In this document: positions 25,737 to 35,474 of the stretch, in pieces
How the letters are laid out: each line of letters opens with the position of its first letter
Position numbering within the stretch: position 1 is the stretch's first letter
Source of the DNA: Hydrogenoanaerobacterium saccharovorans
GTDB taxonomy: Bacteria > Bacillota > Clostridia > Oscillospirales > Ruminococcaceae
DNA length: 64,000 bases
Direction: 5' to 3'
NCBI RefSeq assembly: GCF_003814745.1
Contig: NZ_RKRD01000001.1
Coordinates: 62,001-126,000, forward strand
The notes under the pieces: model-generated
Database searches by the model: none
Seen by the model: the letters and a program-made list of their open reading frames with translations, nothing else
What the model was told of the DNA's origin: nothing
Made by a program: the position numbers and the translations under genes

Positions 25737-27134
25737 ATGAAAGTATACAATACGCTCACGAGACAAAAAGAAGAACTTATCCCCATAACACCGGGTGAAA
25801 TTAAAATGTATGCCTGCGGGCCTACTGTTTATAATTATATCCATATTGGCAACGCACGCCCTATTTGTGTGTTTGATGTTCTGCGCCGCTACCTTGAATA
25901 TCGCGGCAATAAGGTTACCTTTGTGCAGAATTTTACCGACATTGATGATAAACTCATCAAAAAAGCAAATGAAGAGGGTATCACCGTTGCAGAGGTTGCG
26001 GCACGTTACATCGAAGAATATAAAATCGATGCAACAGGTTTGGGTGTGCGCGAAGCTACCTATCACCCCAAAGCGACTGAAAATGTGGACGAAATTATTC
26101 ATATTGTTGAGCAGTTGGTGGAAAAGGGCTTTGCCTACGCAAAAAATGGCGATGTATACTTCCGCACAAAGAAAGACCCCGGTTACGGCAAGCTGTCGCA
26201 TATGCCGCTGGAGGAACTGGATGCAGGCAACCGTATTGACGTAAGCGAGCAAAAAGAGGATGCAATGGACTTTGTGCTATGGAAAGCGGCAAAGCCGGGT
26301 GAACCCGCATGGGAATCCCCTTGGGGAATGGGTCGCCCCGGATGGCATATTGAATGTACCGCAATGATACGCAAATATCTGGGCGAAACCATCGATATCC
26401 ACTGCGGCGGCCAGGATTTAATCTTCCCGCATCACGAAAATGAGATTGCACAGGCAGAGTGCTGCTCAGGCAAAGATTATGTTCATTACTGGATGCACAA
26501 CGGTTACATCAATGTGGATAACCGCAAGATGAGTAAATCACTGAATAACTTTTTTACCACACGCGATGTGGCAAATAAATTTGGCTACGAGCCCATTAAG
26601 TTTATGATGTTGCAGGCACACTACCGCAGCCCCATCAACTATAGTATTGAGGTCATCGAGCAATGTCAGGCAGCACTTGCGCGTTTGCATACTTGCCGCG
26701 ATAACCTGGATTTCGCACTGAAAAATGCGATTGATACCGTTGGTGAGGACGAAGCAGAACTTAAAAAACAACTGGAAGCACGCCGCGAGCAGTTCATCAC
26801 AGCAATGGATGATGACCTGAATACCGCAGACGGTATTGCCGCTTTGTTTGATATGGCGCGTGACATCAATACCGTCATTGCCGAACCGCGCAGCAAAGAC
26901 TATTTGGAGTTTGCTGCAGCTCTGTTTGATGAACTTACCGATGTACTCGGTTTGCTCTACAACCGCAAAAATCAGAGTATCGATGCCGAGGTGGAAGCAC
27001 TGATTGAGCAGCGGCAGGAGGCAAGAAAAAACAAAGACTTTAAAACCGCAGATGAAATTCGCGATAAACTCAAAGATATGGGTGTGGTACTGGAAGATAC
27101 ACCGCAGGGTGTGAAATGGAGTTTGGCAAAGTGA
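25737..27134 (+). CDS. cysS: Cysteinyl-tRNA synthetase
   Basis: CysS charges tRNA-Cys. The 465-residue class I synthetase has 'YACGPTVYNYIHIGNARP' (zinc Cys and HIGH-type motif, about 24-43), zinc ligands in 'WHIECTAMI' and 'HHENEIAQAECC', and the 'KMSKS' loop (about 267). The C-terminal DALR and anticodon-binding region ends 'EDTPQGVKWSLAK'. The ATG is preceded by CGGAGGAAC. Upstream (25631-25736) I do not see a T-box. A GNAT gene overlaps its last 19 bases. Confidence 0.97.
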   Translation: MKVYNTLTRQKEELIPITPGEIKMYACGPTVYNYIHIGNARPICVFDVLRRYLEYRGNKVTFVQNFTDIDDKLIKKANEEGITVAEVAARYIEEYKIDATGLGVREATYHPKATENVDEIIHIVEQLVEKGFAYAKNGDVYFRTKKDPGYGKLSHMPLEELDAGNRIDVSEQKEDAMDFVLWKAAKPGEPAWESPWGMGRPGWHIECTAMIRKYLGETIDIHCGGQDLIFPHHENEIAQAECCSGKDYVHYWMHNGYINVDNRKMSKSLNNFFTTRDVANKFGYEPIKFMMLQAHYRSPINYSIEVIEQCQAALARLHTCRDNLDFALKNAIDTVGEDEAELKKQLEARREQFITAMDDDLNTADGIAALFDMARDINTVIAEPRSKDYLEFAAALFDELTDVLGLLYNRKNQSIDAEVEALIEQRQEARKNKDFKTADEIRDKLKDMGVVLEDTPQGVKWSLAK

Positions 27135-27562
27135 TTCGAAAAATCAGTATGCTGGATATTCCACGCGTGATGGATATTTGGCTGAACGCCACAATTCAGG
27201 GGCACCCGTTTATCCCTGAAGATTACTGGTACAACAACTACGATACCGTCAAGAATGTTTGGATACCCTCCTCCGATACTTATGTGGATGAGCGGGAAGG
27301 CAAAGTGCTTGGCTTTGTGAGTGTACTGGATAATACGCTGATTGGTGCGCTGTTTGTCGATTTTGAACAACAGGGCATCGGCATTGGCACTGCATTGATA
27401 AACTATATAAAAAACTTGTATAGCCCCCTTACACTGGAGGTATACAAAGAAAACCGCAATGCTGTACGGTTTTATCGGTCTTGCGGGTTTGTTATCGCGG
27501 ATGAAAAGAAAGCCGAAGACAACGACCACATCCTGTATGTTATGGCGTGGACAAAAGAATAA
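27116..27562 (+). CDS. GNAT acetyltransferase, YjaB-like
   Basis: A 148-residue GCN5-related N-acetyltransferase resembling YjaB/YiaC-type enzymes. The acetyl-CoA motif A is 'LFVDFEQQGIGIGTALINYI' (about 82-101), and 'EVYKENRNAVRFYRSCGF' is motif B. It overlaps cysS by 19 bases and is followed by a terminator, so it is co-transcribed with cysS. An N-terminal start a few codons later (ATG in 'ISMLDIP') is possible. The substrate is unknown. Confidence 0.85.
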   Translation: MEFGKVIRKISMLDIPRVMDIWLNATIQGHPFIPEDYWYNNYDTVKNVWIPSSDTYVDEREGKVLGFVSVLDNTLIGALFVDFEQQGIGIGTALINYIKNLYSPLTLEVYKENRNAVRFYRSCGFVIADEKKAEDNDHILYVMAWTKE

Positions 27563-27565
27563 TAA

Positions 27566-27606
27566 ACAAAGAAGCCCTCTCCTTTTGGAGAGGGCTTTGT
27601 TGGTTT
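27566..27606 (+). terminator. Terminator after cysS-GNAT (copy 1 of a duplicated hairpin)
   Basis: The 27-base palindrome AAGCCCTCTCC-TTTT-GGAGAGGGCTT at 27572-27598 is identical to the one at 28381-28407. Confidence 0.9.
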
Positions 27607-27659
27607 TGCTTTTTCTGCTATAATATATCTAATAGTAAAACGAGAAGGAGAGGTGCTCC

Positions 27660-28253
27660 ATGAAGAAGTTACTGCTATTAATTACGCTATTGTGTATGGT
27701 TGTGTTTGCTTCCTGCTCAAATTCAAATGATGATGCAGTTTCACAAAATAGAACTCTCAAAGACGATGAGAGCATGCAATCCGGTATTTTTTCGGAGAAA
27801 TATGATTCTCGGAGTGCCATCACTCCAACTGACCTTATAGGTCACCCGAACCGAATTTATATCATTAAGGATAGCAAAGAAATACAATTCGAGCCTGATT
27901 CAGATGGGTATGAAAAAATATTAAAGTTATTGAATGGACGTTTTCCAGAAGCAATGAAAGAAGCAGCTATGGCTATTTTATGCTTAGATGATAAAGGCAA
28001 CTTTGATTGGAGTTTAATGTCTGACGAATTTAACTATTTACGGTTGACTTATAATAATACTCAAACCGTCAAAATGAACTGTATGCATGAAAATTATGAA
28101 GGTATCCCTGTTAAAGAACTCACTTTCAATGATATTATATTTCCTTTATCAGAAGGATATAATGAGATATGCATAGTTGGTACACAAAATACTTATGGAG
28201 TGCTTGATAATTCTTCTGCAATTATGTCAGAGATATTGGCGTATGGTAGCTAA
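27660..28253 (+). CDS. Small predicted lipoprotein
   Basis: A 197-residue exported protein of unknown function. The N-terminus 'MKKLLLLITLLCMVVFASCS' is a lipoprotein signal with lipobox FASC (Cys 19 or 20 lipidated). The mature part is acidic with no recognised domain; a YjgB- or stress-like beta protein is possible ('RIYIIKDSKEIQFEPDSDGY'). GAGAAGGAGAGG precedes the ATG. The gene sits between two identical 27-base terminators, as if a unit had been inserted or duplicated with its terminator. Confidence 0.75.
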   Translation: MKKLLLLITLLCMVVFASCSNSNDDAVSQNRTLKDDESMQSGIFSEKYDSRSAITPTDLIGHPNRIYIIKDSKEIQFEPDSDGYEKILKLLNGRFPEAMKEAAMAILCLDDKGNFDWSLMSDEFNYLRLTYNNTQTVKMNCMHENYEGIPVKELTFNDIIFPLSEGYNEICIVGTQNTYGVLDNSSAIMSEILAYGS

Positions 28254-28377
28254 ACAATCTTGTAATATAAGCACTAAAAATGAGCTTTTGAAAAAGTGGA
28301 GTTCAATAGAAAGCAGACAGAAAAAGTTTTGTGCTTTCGTTTCGCTCAAAGCGGGCAAAGACCTTATATTGCAATTA

Positions 28378-28412
28378 GTAAAGCCCTCTCCTTTTGGAGA
28401 GGGCTTTACTAA
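28378..28412. terminator. Duplicated hairpin terminator, copy 2
   Basis: Identical 27-base core to the hairpin at 27572, here between the lipoprotein gene and the convergent oppA-like gene. Confidence 0.9.
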
Positions 28413-28415
28413 TAT

Positions 28416-30068
28416 TCACTTACCGGCTTCTTGAGCATACTTAAAGAACACCTTATACGAAAAGGGTGAAAAGATTAAATCTTTTACGTTGGGCGAGGCT
28501 GCATAGTACGAGGTTTCAAATGCCAACGGCAGAAACACTGCGCTGTCCATCAACATGCTTTCGGCTTGTTTATACAGCAGTGACGCTTTTGCAATATCAT
28601 CCGCAACCATCGCATCGGTAAGAATTTTATCGTACACCGTGTTCGAATACCCCGTGATATTCTGATTGGAGTAACCGGCAAACGTGCTCAACACAGCGTC
28701 GGGGTTGTTACGCCCAGCAGTAAGCGGTACCAAAGCGAGCATATAATCGCCGCTGCGAACCTTGGCATTCAGTGCATCCATCGGCATTGGCTCCAAGTTG
28801 ATGAAGATGCCTAAATTCTCTTGCAGTTGCCGCTGTAAAACACTCAGAATAGGCGCGTAGCCGCCTGTATCAGGGCAGATGATCGTAGTTTTAGAAAGCT
28901 TGTTTGCCTCTAACTCGGCAAGCCCTTCCTCCAGCAATTTTTTTGCCAAGGCAGGGTCTCGTTTGGTACGCAAATCGTATCCTGCAATTTCGCGGTAAGT
29001 TTTATTTAGCATGGTAACTGCGGATGGTACAATGGAATTGGCAGGAGAGAGATTCCCCGAAATAGATGGCGTAAGTGCATCGGTGTTGATGGAAAGCATA
29101 ATTGCACGGCGGATTTTTTCGTTGCCGTAAGTATTGGTGGTGCAGTTAAATGCAAGCCCCCATACCGTATTTTCAAAACTGTAGATAGCAGCTTTATTTT
29201 CAGCTTTTAGGATCTCCACATCGCTATAAGTGATAGGTGCTGCATCCGTTTTGCCTGTATAGAAACGTTCAAGCAATTTTTGTACACCCGTTTGTAATAC
29301 GGAATTGGGGTTATCTTTATCGGGTTTGTCATCAAATTGAAAATAGAGGTCGACACCTCCTGCGGTAACCGGAGTGCCTGAGTGGTAATTCTCATTGGCT
29401 CGCAGAGTCATCCTGCGCTGTTCATCAAAGTTTTTGACGATGAACGGACCGTTGAATATTAAATATTCGGGGTTCAGACCGTATCGCCCTTTTGTTGAGA
29501 GAAAAAATTCTTCGTTGCAGGGCATAGCAATGGAGGATGTGACAATTTCGGCAAAGAACGGGTTCGGAGTTTCAAGTTTTACAATGAACGTGTAGTCGCC
29601 TTGAGCAGATACTCCCAGAGCCGACGTGGGAAGTTCCCCTCGTAATATTTTGGGGGCATTTTCCACACACAACAAGTTGGAGGCACCAGCGCTGTTTGTT
29701 GCAGGGTCGACCACACGCTGAAAGGCAAATACAAAATCATGGGCGGTCACGGGGGTATTTTCTTCGTCACTCCACGTTGCGTTTTTTCGCAGTTCAAACG
29801 TATATGTAAGCCCATCTTCCGACACTTTGTAATCGGTGGCAACACCGGGGATGAGTTCGCCGTTTTTACCTTGGCGCAACAACCCCTCAAAGGTATTCTC
29901 AACAACCATCAGTGATTCGCTGGTGGTTGCAAGCTGAGGGTCGAGGGAGCGCGGTACGTCGGTTAAATCATATTTTACTGTATAGCCGGTCTTATCTTTT
30001 TTACCGCAAGAAACAAAGCTTGTCAACAAAAAAACTGTGGCAAGCAGCAGAGATATCAGTTTTTTCAC
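28416..30068 (-). CDS. Peptide ABC transporter substrate-binding protein (OppA-like)
   Basis: A 550-residue extracytoplasmic solute-binding protein of family 5 (oligopeptide type). The N-terminus 'MKKLISLLLATVFLLTSFVSC' (GTG start) is a lipoprotein signal with lipobox FVSC. SBP_bac_5 marks include 'DVPRSLDPQLATTSES', 'NTFEGLLRQGKNGELIPGVA', 'YTFELRKNATWSDEENTPVT' and 'AHDFVFAFQRVVDP'. I chose the GTG at 30068, since upstream codons lie in the glnN end and have no export signal. No permease or ATPase genes are adjacent. It follows glnN by 41 bases on the same strand. Confidence 0.92.
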   Translation of the reverse strand: MKKLISLLLATVFLLTSFVSCGKKDKTGYTVKYDLTDVPRSLDPQLATTSESLMVVENTFEGLLRQGKNGELIPGVATDYKVSEDGLTYTFELRKNATWSDEENTPVTAHDFVFAFQRVVDPATNSAGASNLLCVENAPKILRGELPTSALGVSAQGDYTFIVKLETPNPFFAEIVTSSIAMPCNEEFFLSTKGRYGLNPEYLIFNGPFIVKNFDEQRRMTLRANENYHSGTPVTAGGVDLYFQFDDKPDKDNPNSVLQTGVQKLLERFYTGKTDAAPITYSDVEILKAENKAAIYSFENTVWGLAFNCTTNTYGNEKIRRAIMLSINTDALTPSISGNLSPANSIVPSAVTMLNKTYREIAGYDLRTKRDPALAKKLLEEGLAELEANKLSKTTIICPDTGGYAPILSVLQRQLQENLGIFINLEPMPMDALNAKVRSGDYMLALVPLTAGRNNPDAVLSTFAGYSNQNITGYSNTVYDKILTDAMVADDIAKASLLYKQAESMLMDSAVFLPLAFETSYYAASPNVKDLIFSPFSYKVFFKYAQEAGK

Positions 30069-30109
30069 GCTCCGCAATTCCCCCTTAAACAAAAAAGTGT
30101 ACATCATTT

Positions 30110-32191
30110 TTATACGCGGTGCAGTAAATCGGTATAAGTCGGCATCGGCCAACAGTCGTAGTCTACAATCGTTTCCATACGGTCGCAACTTGCGCGCAGT
30201 GTATCCATTGCAGGCAACACACAATTGCGCATAGCAACGGCATGATCTTTATGGCATGCAATCCCTTGTGCGTAGGCGTAGGCATCCTCAAGTGCACAAA
30301 TGTGATCCTGTATGTCCCCAATCAGTTCGTCCAAAAGAGCAAGGTGTTTTTTTACCGATGCTGCCCCCAGCCCGGCGGTACTCATCGCATTAAAAGATGT
30401 GGCAATATCGCCTGCGTATTTTACACATGCGGGGAAGATTTGGCGTTTTGCCATCTCGAGCATGGTGGCGGCCTCGATAGAGACAACCTTGCAGTAATTC
30501 TCGAGCATAATATCGTAGCGGCTGCGGCATTCTGATTCGGAGAAAATGCCGGTACGCTCAAACAGATTGATGTTCTTACAGTCAATCATTGCCTCAATGG
30601 CATCAACGGTGTTGGCGAGGTTGGGCAAACCGCGGCGTTTCGCTTCTTCTACCCACTCTGCCGAATAGTTGTTCCCGTTAAAAATAACAGCACTGTGGTC
30701 GCGAACTGTATCAGAGATAATTGCCTTCAGCTCGGTATCAAAATCGTCCGACTGAGCAAGGCGGTCGGCATAATTATGCAGTACATCGGCAACCGCTGCG
30801 TTCAGCATCACGTTGGCAAGCGCTATGGATTGGGAAGACCCCACCATGCGGAACTCGAACTTATTACCGGTAAAAGCAAACGGAGATGTCCGGTTGCGGT
30901 CACTTTCGTCGCGGTTTAGGTTGGGCAGAGTTTCTACACCCATTTGCAGCGAAACAGCAGCGGGCACGTCCACATCCTTGCCGTTGGCAATATCGGTTAA
31001 GATGTGAGTGAGCTGCTCACCGAGAAAAATGGATATGATAGCAGGCGGAGCCTCGTAGCCGCCCAAACGGTGGTCGTTGCCCGCACTGGTGGCAGAAAGA
31101 CGCAGTAAATCGCTGTATTCGTGCACTGCGGTGATGACCGCACACAAAAAGGTAAGAAACTGTACGTTTTCCCACGGGGTTTTGCCGGGGTCGAGCAGAT
31201 TCAGCCCGTCATCGGTGGAGAGCGACCAGTTGTTGTGTTTGCCGCTGCCGTTTACGCCTGCAAATGGTTTTTCATGCAGCAGGCAGGCAAGCTCCAGTTT
31301 TTTTGCGGTAATCCGCATCATTTCCATGGTGAGGTGATTGTGGTCGCACGCGATGTTGGCACTTGCAAACACAGGTGCTAGCTCATGCTGTGCGGGCGCA
31401 GCCTCGTTGTGCTTGGTTTTGGATGTTACGCCAAGGCTCCACAATTCTTTGTCCAGCTTTTCCATAAACTCTGCTACACGCAGACGAATTCTGCCGCAGT
31501 AATGGTCGTCAAGCTCCTGCCCTTTTGGGGGCTTTGCACCGAACAACGTTCTGCCGCAAATTTTAAGGTCGAGCCGCTTTTCGTATAAATTGCGGTCAAC
31601 CAAAAAATATTCCTGCTCGGCACCTACTGTAGGAATAACGCGGTGAGATGTGTTGTTGCCGAACAAGTGTAAAATGCGCAATGCCTCTGCAGATAAAGTC
31701 TGCATAGAGCGCAGCAAAGGCGTTTTCATATCCAACGCTTCACCCGTGTACGCACAAAAGGCGGTGGGTATATATAAGGTATGGTCGCGGATAAACGCGG
31801 GCGAGGTTGGGTCCCATGCGGTATAGCCGCGTGCCTCAAAGGTGTTGCGCAGCCCCCCGTTGGGGAAGCTGGAGGCATCGGGCTCGCCGACAACAAGGCT
31901 TTTGCCCGAAAACTCTAAAATAATAGAGCCGTCGCTCGTCGGGGTAAGAAAGCTGTCGTGCTTGCCCGCTGTAATATTTGTCATAGGTTGAAACCAGTGG
32001 GTATAATGGGTGGCGCCATTTTCAACCGCCCAATCTTTCATAGCACCCGCTACCACCTCTGCTATGGCAGGGTCAAGCGGCGCACCTTCGCGGTTGGTGT
32101 GCTTTAGGCTGTCGTAAACGCGTTTGGGCAGGCGCTGGCGCATTTCGGTTTCGCCAAACACCTTGCTTCCAAAAATCTCGATAATATCCAT
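30110..32191 (-). CDS. glnN: Type III glutamine synthetase
   Basis: A 693-residue GS-III enzyme, forming glutamine from glutamate, ammonia and ATP. Length and motifs are those of GlnN, not GlnA: 'HWFQPMTNITAGKHDSF', 'GEPDASSFPNGGLRNTFEAR', 'TVGAEQEYFLVDR' (metal Glu), 'KHNEAAPAQHELAPVF', 'AGVNGSGKHNNWSLSTDDG' (glutamate binding) and 'DRNRTSPFAFTGNKFEFR' (ATP/phosphate). The C-terminal 150 residues are helical. GGGGGC precedes the ATG. It lies between asnA and oppA on the minus strand and may share a transcript with asnA, linking two ammonia-assimilating amidation steps. Confidence 0.95.
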   Translation of the reverse strand: MDIIEIFGSKVFGETEMRQRLPKRVYDSLKHTNREGAPLDPAIAEVVAGAMKDWAVENGATHYTHWFQPMTNITAGKHDSFLTPTSDGSIILEFSGKSLVVGEPDASSFPNGGLRNTFEARGYTAWDPTSPAFIRDHTLYIPTAFCAYTGEALDMKTPLLRSMQTLSAEALRILHLFGNNTSHRVIPTVGAEQEYFLVDRNLYEKRLDLKICGRTLFGAKPPKGQELDDHYCGRIRLRVAEFMEKLDKELWSLGVTSKTKHNEAAPAQHELAPVFASANIACDHNHLTMEMMRITAKKLELACLLHEKPFAGVNGSGKHNNWSLSTDDGLNLLDPGKTPWENVQFLTFLCAVITAVHEYSDLLRLSATSAGNDHRLGGYEAPPAIISIFLGEQLTHILTDIANGKDVDVPAAVSLQMGVETLPNLNRDESDRNRTSPFAFTGNKFEFRMVGSSQSIALANVMLNAAVADVLHNYADRLAQSDDFDTELKAIISDTVRDHSAVIFNGNNYSAEWVEEAKRRGLPNLANTVDAIEAMIDCKNINLFERTGIFSESECRSRYDIMLENYCKVVSIEAATMLEMAKRQIFPACVKYAGDIATSFNAMSTAGLGAASVKKHLALLDELIGDIQDHICALEDAYAYAQGIACHKDHAVAMRNCVLPAMDTLRASCDRMETIVDYDCWPMPTYTDLLHRV

Positions 32192-32293
32192 AATAAGCCC
32201 CCATTAAATAAGATTTTCAAACTTGAGAATCTCAGCAATACCGTTTGTTACTTGCAAAGGTTATGGTTGTAAACAAGGCTGAAAGCAAGCTGC

Positions 32294-33307
32294 TTACAGC
32301 AGATGGATACCGTTTGCCTCGCAGGCACCCATCATATCGTCCGGCCAAACAGATGCCTGTACCTCGCCGATGTGTGCTTTTTGCAAAAGCACCATGCAAA
32401 GGCGCGATTGACCGATACCGCCGCCCATAGTGAGCGGAAGCTCGTTGTTTAAAAGCATTTTATGAAACGGCAGCTCGCGGCGGTTTTCGCACCCCGCCAA
32501 AGTAAGCTGACGGTTGAGTGCAGCTGCATCTACACGGATACCCATGGAGGAAAGTTCGATTGCGCGGTTGAGTACGGGGTACCAAATCAGCAGGTCACCG
32601 TTGAGGTCCCAGTCATCGTAGTCGGGGGCTCTGCCGTCGTGTGGTTTGCCGCTGCGCAGTTTGCCGCCAATTTGGGTGATAAAAACAACACCGTATCGTT
32701 TGCAAATTTCGTTCTCGCGCTCTTTCGGGGTCAGGTCGGGGTACAGATCCTCCAGCTCCTGCGAGCTGACAAAGTGTACATCTTTTGTAATAAAGCAGTC
32801 GAGTTGTTCAAAACGGGCGCAGAGTATTTTTTGTGTGGCAACAATCGCAGACAGTATCTCGCGTACAGTGTGTTTGAGAAAATGCAAGGTTCTGTCCTCA
32901 TCCAAAATCACTTTTTCCCAGTCCCACTGGTCTACATACACCGAGTGCAAGTTGTCGAGTTCTTCGTCACGGCGGATGGCGTTCATATCGGTATATAAGC
33001 CCGTTTCGGGTTTAAAGCCGTACCGTTTCAGCGCCATACGCTTCCATTTGGCAAGGCTGTGTACGATAGCAACATCGGCGCCGATATCTTTAATATCGAA
33101 TTGAACGGGGCGCTCCACGCCGTTAAGGTCGTCGTTCAGCCCTGATTCGGGGCGCACATACAGCGGTGCGGATACGCGGGTAAGCTCTAGCACAGCAGCT
33201 AGTTCGGTTTCAAAGGTATCCTTCACCAGCTTGATGGCTTTTTCCGTTTCCATAATATCAAGCTTTGCAGGGTATACCTGCGGAATCATAAGATTTTGAG
33301 TTGACAC
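32294..33307 (-). CDS. asnA: Aspartate-ammonia ligase (AsnA)
   Basis: Ammonia-dependent asparagine synthetase (337 residues), a class II aminoacyl-tRNA-synthetase relative. Family marks: 'VHSLAKWKRMALKRYGF', 'GLYTDMNAIRRDEE', 'LHSVYVDQWDWEKVI' (about 105-125), 'FITQIGGKLRSGKPHDGRAP' and 'LTMGGGIGQSRLCMVLL'. I chose the GTG at 33307, as GGAGGA lies seven bases upstream; an ATG at 33331 would add eight residues without a site. A short palindrome (33358-33375) lies in the leader. glnN follows 102 bases downstream. Confidence 0.95.
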   Translation of the reverse strand: MSTQNLMIPQVYPAKLDIMETEKAIKLVKDTFETELAAVLELTRVSAPLYVRPESGLNDDLNGVERPVQFDIKDIGADVAIVHSLAKWKRMALKRYGFKPETGLYTDMNAIRRDEELDNLHSVYVDQWDWEKVILDEDRTLHFLKHTVREILSAIVATQKILCARFEQLDCFITKDVHFVSSQELEDLYPDLTPKERENEICKRYGVVFITQIGGKLRSGKPHDGRAPDYDDWDLNGDLLIWYPVLNRAIELSSMGIRVDAAALNRQLTLAGCENRRELPFHKMLLNNELPLTMGGGIGQSRLCMVLLQKAHIGEVQASVWPDDMMGACEANGIHLL

Positions 33308-33357
33308 GGGTCGTTCCTCCGTTTCGATCATTGCAACATAAATTAAAGTATATTTTT

Positions 33358-33375
33358 AATTTACCGCATACGGTA
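33358..33375. promoter_or_regulatory. Short palindrome upstream of asnA
   Basis: TTTACCG and CGGTAAA arms with a 4-base centre, about 50 bases before the asnA start. It could be an operator. The rest of 33376-33685, between divergent genes, shows no other structure. Confidence 0.35.
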
Positions 33376-33685
33376 AAAAGCTGTGGTTTCAGGTAAAAAA
33401 ACACCCGGAAATCAAGCGTCGAGTCACCGTTTCGCAACTTTTATAGTATCATTTTTGCCCTTAAAATGCAATGTTCGCAAAAAGCTTGTTACGATATTTG
33501 TAGCACTACACCACAAAGGCAGAATGCACTGCGCTTTATTTAGATAAATTAACATTTGCAGTTCCTTCCAATCGCATATTTTACGTTGACATTTTTGTAT
33601 CACCTGTTACAATAGAAATAGAAATGTGAGCATAAAAAGGCTTGCCAAAAGCAAAGATTTACATGAAACGAGAGGGGGAAATGTT

Positions 33686-34231
33686 ATGGCTGCAACACGA
33701 ATCCGTTGGATTGCCCTTAATTATAATCTACCCATCAACCCCTCGAAAAACAGGGTGTATGTTTGGCGTAAACTAAAAGATATTGGCGCTGTGGCATTTA
33801 ACCACGGTGTTTCTTTGCTGCCAAAAAGCAGCCGAAAGGTAAGCGAACTTGTGCTGCTGTGTGAAAAAATAAAAAACTTGGGTGGCGAGGCTGCCATTAT
33901 TGAAATGAACTTTGTAAACCAAAAAGACGAGCAGGCAATGATTCAACGCTTTGAACAGCAGAGTGTTGAAGAATATAAAGATTTGATTGAAAACTGCAAC
34001 AGTTTACTGGTTAAAATCAAAACCAAGTCTGCCAAACTGGATGATAAGACCTCGGATGAAATCAAAAAGCTTGTTAGGCGGTATGGCAGAGCAAAGAGCA
34101 GAGACCACTTTGGGGCATCTGCCGAAACTGAAATTGAAAAGCAAATTGACCGTATTTTTGACCGTTGTGTGGCGGACGCTTCGGACTTTGCCGACCAACT
34201 GAAAAAGTTAATTGACAAAGCTAAATTTTAA
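33686..34231 (+). CDS. ChrB N-terminal-domain protein
   Basis: A 181-residue protein whose first 90 residues match the N-terminal domain of ChrB (chromate-resistance regulator family): 'RWIALNYNLPINPSKNRVYV', 'WRKLKDIGAVAFNHGVSLLP'. The C-terminal half (about 95-181) is a charged helical region with coiled-coil character ('IENCNSLLVKIKTKSAKLDD'). The full-length ChrB C-terminal enzyme domain is absent and no chrA transporter is nearby, so chromate resistance should not be assumed. The ATG at 33686 follows GAGAGGGGG; a longer frame from 33626 lacks a site. A terminator follows at 34334. Confidence 0.8.
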   Translation: MAATRIRWIALNYNLPINPSKNRVYVWRKLKDIGAVAFNHGVSLLPKSSRKVSELVLLCEKIKNLGGEAAIIEMNFVNQKDEQAMIQRFEQQSVEEYKDLIENCNSLLVKIKTKSAKLDDKTSDEIKKLVRRYGRAKSRDHFGASAETEIEKQIDRIFDRCVADASDFADQLKKLIDKAKF

Positions 34232-34333
34232 CAAAACTTGTACAAATTGTATTGATATGTGAACAAACGCCATGAAACATAGCATGAACGTGAAATAATG
34301 AGGAAAACAATGGTTTTCGCTATTTAAATTGAA

Positions 34334-34372
34334 AAAGACTGTGATAAGTAGTTGCTTATTACAGTCTTTGTT
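34334..34372 (+). terminator. Terminator after the ChrB-like gene
   Basis: AAAGACTGT-GATAAG / CTTAT-T-ACAGTCTTT stem followed by GTTGTGTTT. The remainder of 34232-34538 has no gene. Confidence 0.75.
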
Positions 34373-34538
34373 GTGTTTAAGCGGTTTGCAGACGGCTTGA
34401 CCACAGGAGTATAATAAAATCATCCAAAGAACACACTCCGGCAAAAACACTATTGGGAGTGAAATTTATGCATTAGCAATACTTACCTATCATAAATGTA
34501 CAAATACTTTTTTAATGATGATAAAGGTGAGTGAAATC

Positions 34539-35165
34539 GTGAAAACCGAAAGTTTATACAGGGTAGACAGAAAAGACGAAGATAAGCTGAAACAGTTGTT
34601 GACTGAATGCTTCCGAGAGGATCCGCTCTACTGTCAATTGATACCAAAACAAGAAATCAGAAATAAGATTCTGCCGGATATTTTTAGTTGTGATTTGGAT
34701 GAGATGTTTGAAAACTGCGAAGTTTATGCAGACAGTGAGGACGTCAACGGTATTATCGTTGTATCGGACGAAAGTGAGCCGTACAACCCGATTAAATACT
34801 ATGCTACCGAGGTTTTTTATGCGCTGAAAACAGCCGTATACCTAATTAAAGATGACCCCAGTATGCAAACTTTTATTAACTTTATGAAGGGTAAGAGTTA
34901 CCTCAACTCCGAGTGGACTGAGGAAATCAAGCAGGAAAATCGCCTGCATATTATCTACTTTGCGGTGCGCCCGTCTATGCGCGGTAAAGGCATTGCAAGC
35001 AAGATGATGAGCTCTGTGCTGGAATATGCCGATAAAAACAGAATGACAACATCACTTGAAACGCATAATGTAGAGAACGTGCATATGTATGAGCATTATG
35101 GCTTTAAGCTGTTTGAAACGGTGCAAAAAAACTTTAGCCTCAAACAGTTCTGCATGGTAAGATGA
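34539..35165 (+). CDS. GNAT family acetyltransferase
   Basis: A 208-residue N-acetyltransferase. Motif A is 'YFAVRPSMRGKGIASKMMSS' (about 138-157), followed by 'SLETHNVENVHMYEHYGFKL' (motif B). The layout fits the group of about 200 residues often found near resistance or tailoring genes, but the substrate is unknown. The GTG at 34539 is preceded by AAAGGTGA; an ATG at 34515 is poorly placed. A perfect hairpin follows at 35284. Confidence 0.85.
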   Translation: MKTESLYRVDRKDEDKLKQLLTECFREDPLYCQLIPKQEIRNKILPDIFSCDLDEMFENCEVYADSEDVNGIIVVSDESEPYNPIKYYATEVFYALKTAVYLIKDDPSMQTFINFMKGKSYLNSEWTEEIKQENRLHIIYFAVRPSMRGKGIASKMMSSVLEYADKNRMTTSLETHNVENVHMYEHYGFKLFETVQKNFSLKQFCMVR

Positions 35166-35283
35166 AACTATAGCTTTTTTCGTTGTGAAACGAAAAAATA
35201 GGCATTGGGCCTGCCACGCAAGTGGTTTTGCAAACAAATGCCGTTATGCAAACAATCCCGTTTTAAAACGGAACTGCTGCAAG

Positions 35284-35318
35284 AAAAGCTGTTGCCCCAA
35301 AAGGCAGCGGCTTTTTTG
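35284..35318 (+). terminator. Terminator upstream of murD
   Basis: AAAAGCTGTTGCC pairs with GGCAGCGGCTTTT (two G-U pairs) and ends in TTTTTT. The rest of 35166-35474 has no gene. Confidence 0.8.
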
Positions 35319-35474
35319 TCGTATTGGGGCAAAAAGCGTATATGGTAACCCGTTTTGCGAAAAAAGGTGCTTTTTTATGCGCTTTTGTTGATATTTCGGC
35401 ATTACAAAAGTATAATATAAAGATATGCAAGATTAATTACGGCGGCGCAATTTGCCGCAGAGGTGGTTTACAAT

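Noticed and set aside
33686..34231. ChrB-like gene read as chromate resistance
   Set aside because: Only the N-terminal domain is present and there is no ChrA transporter nearby.
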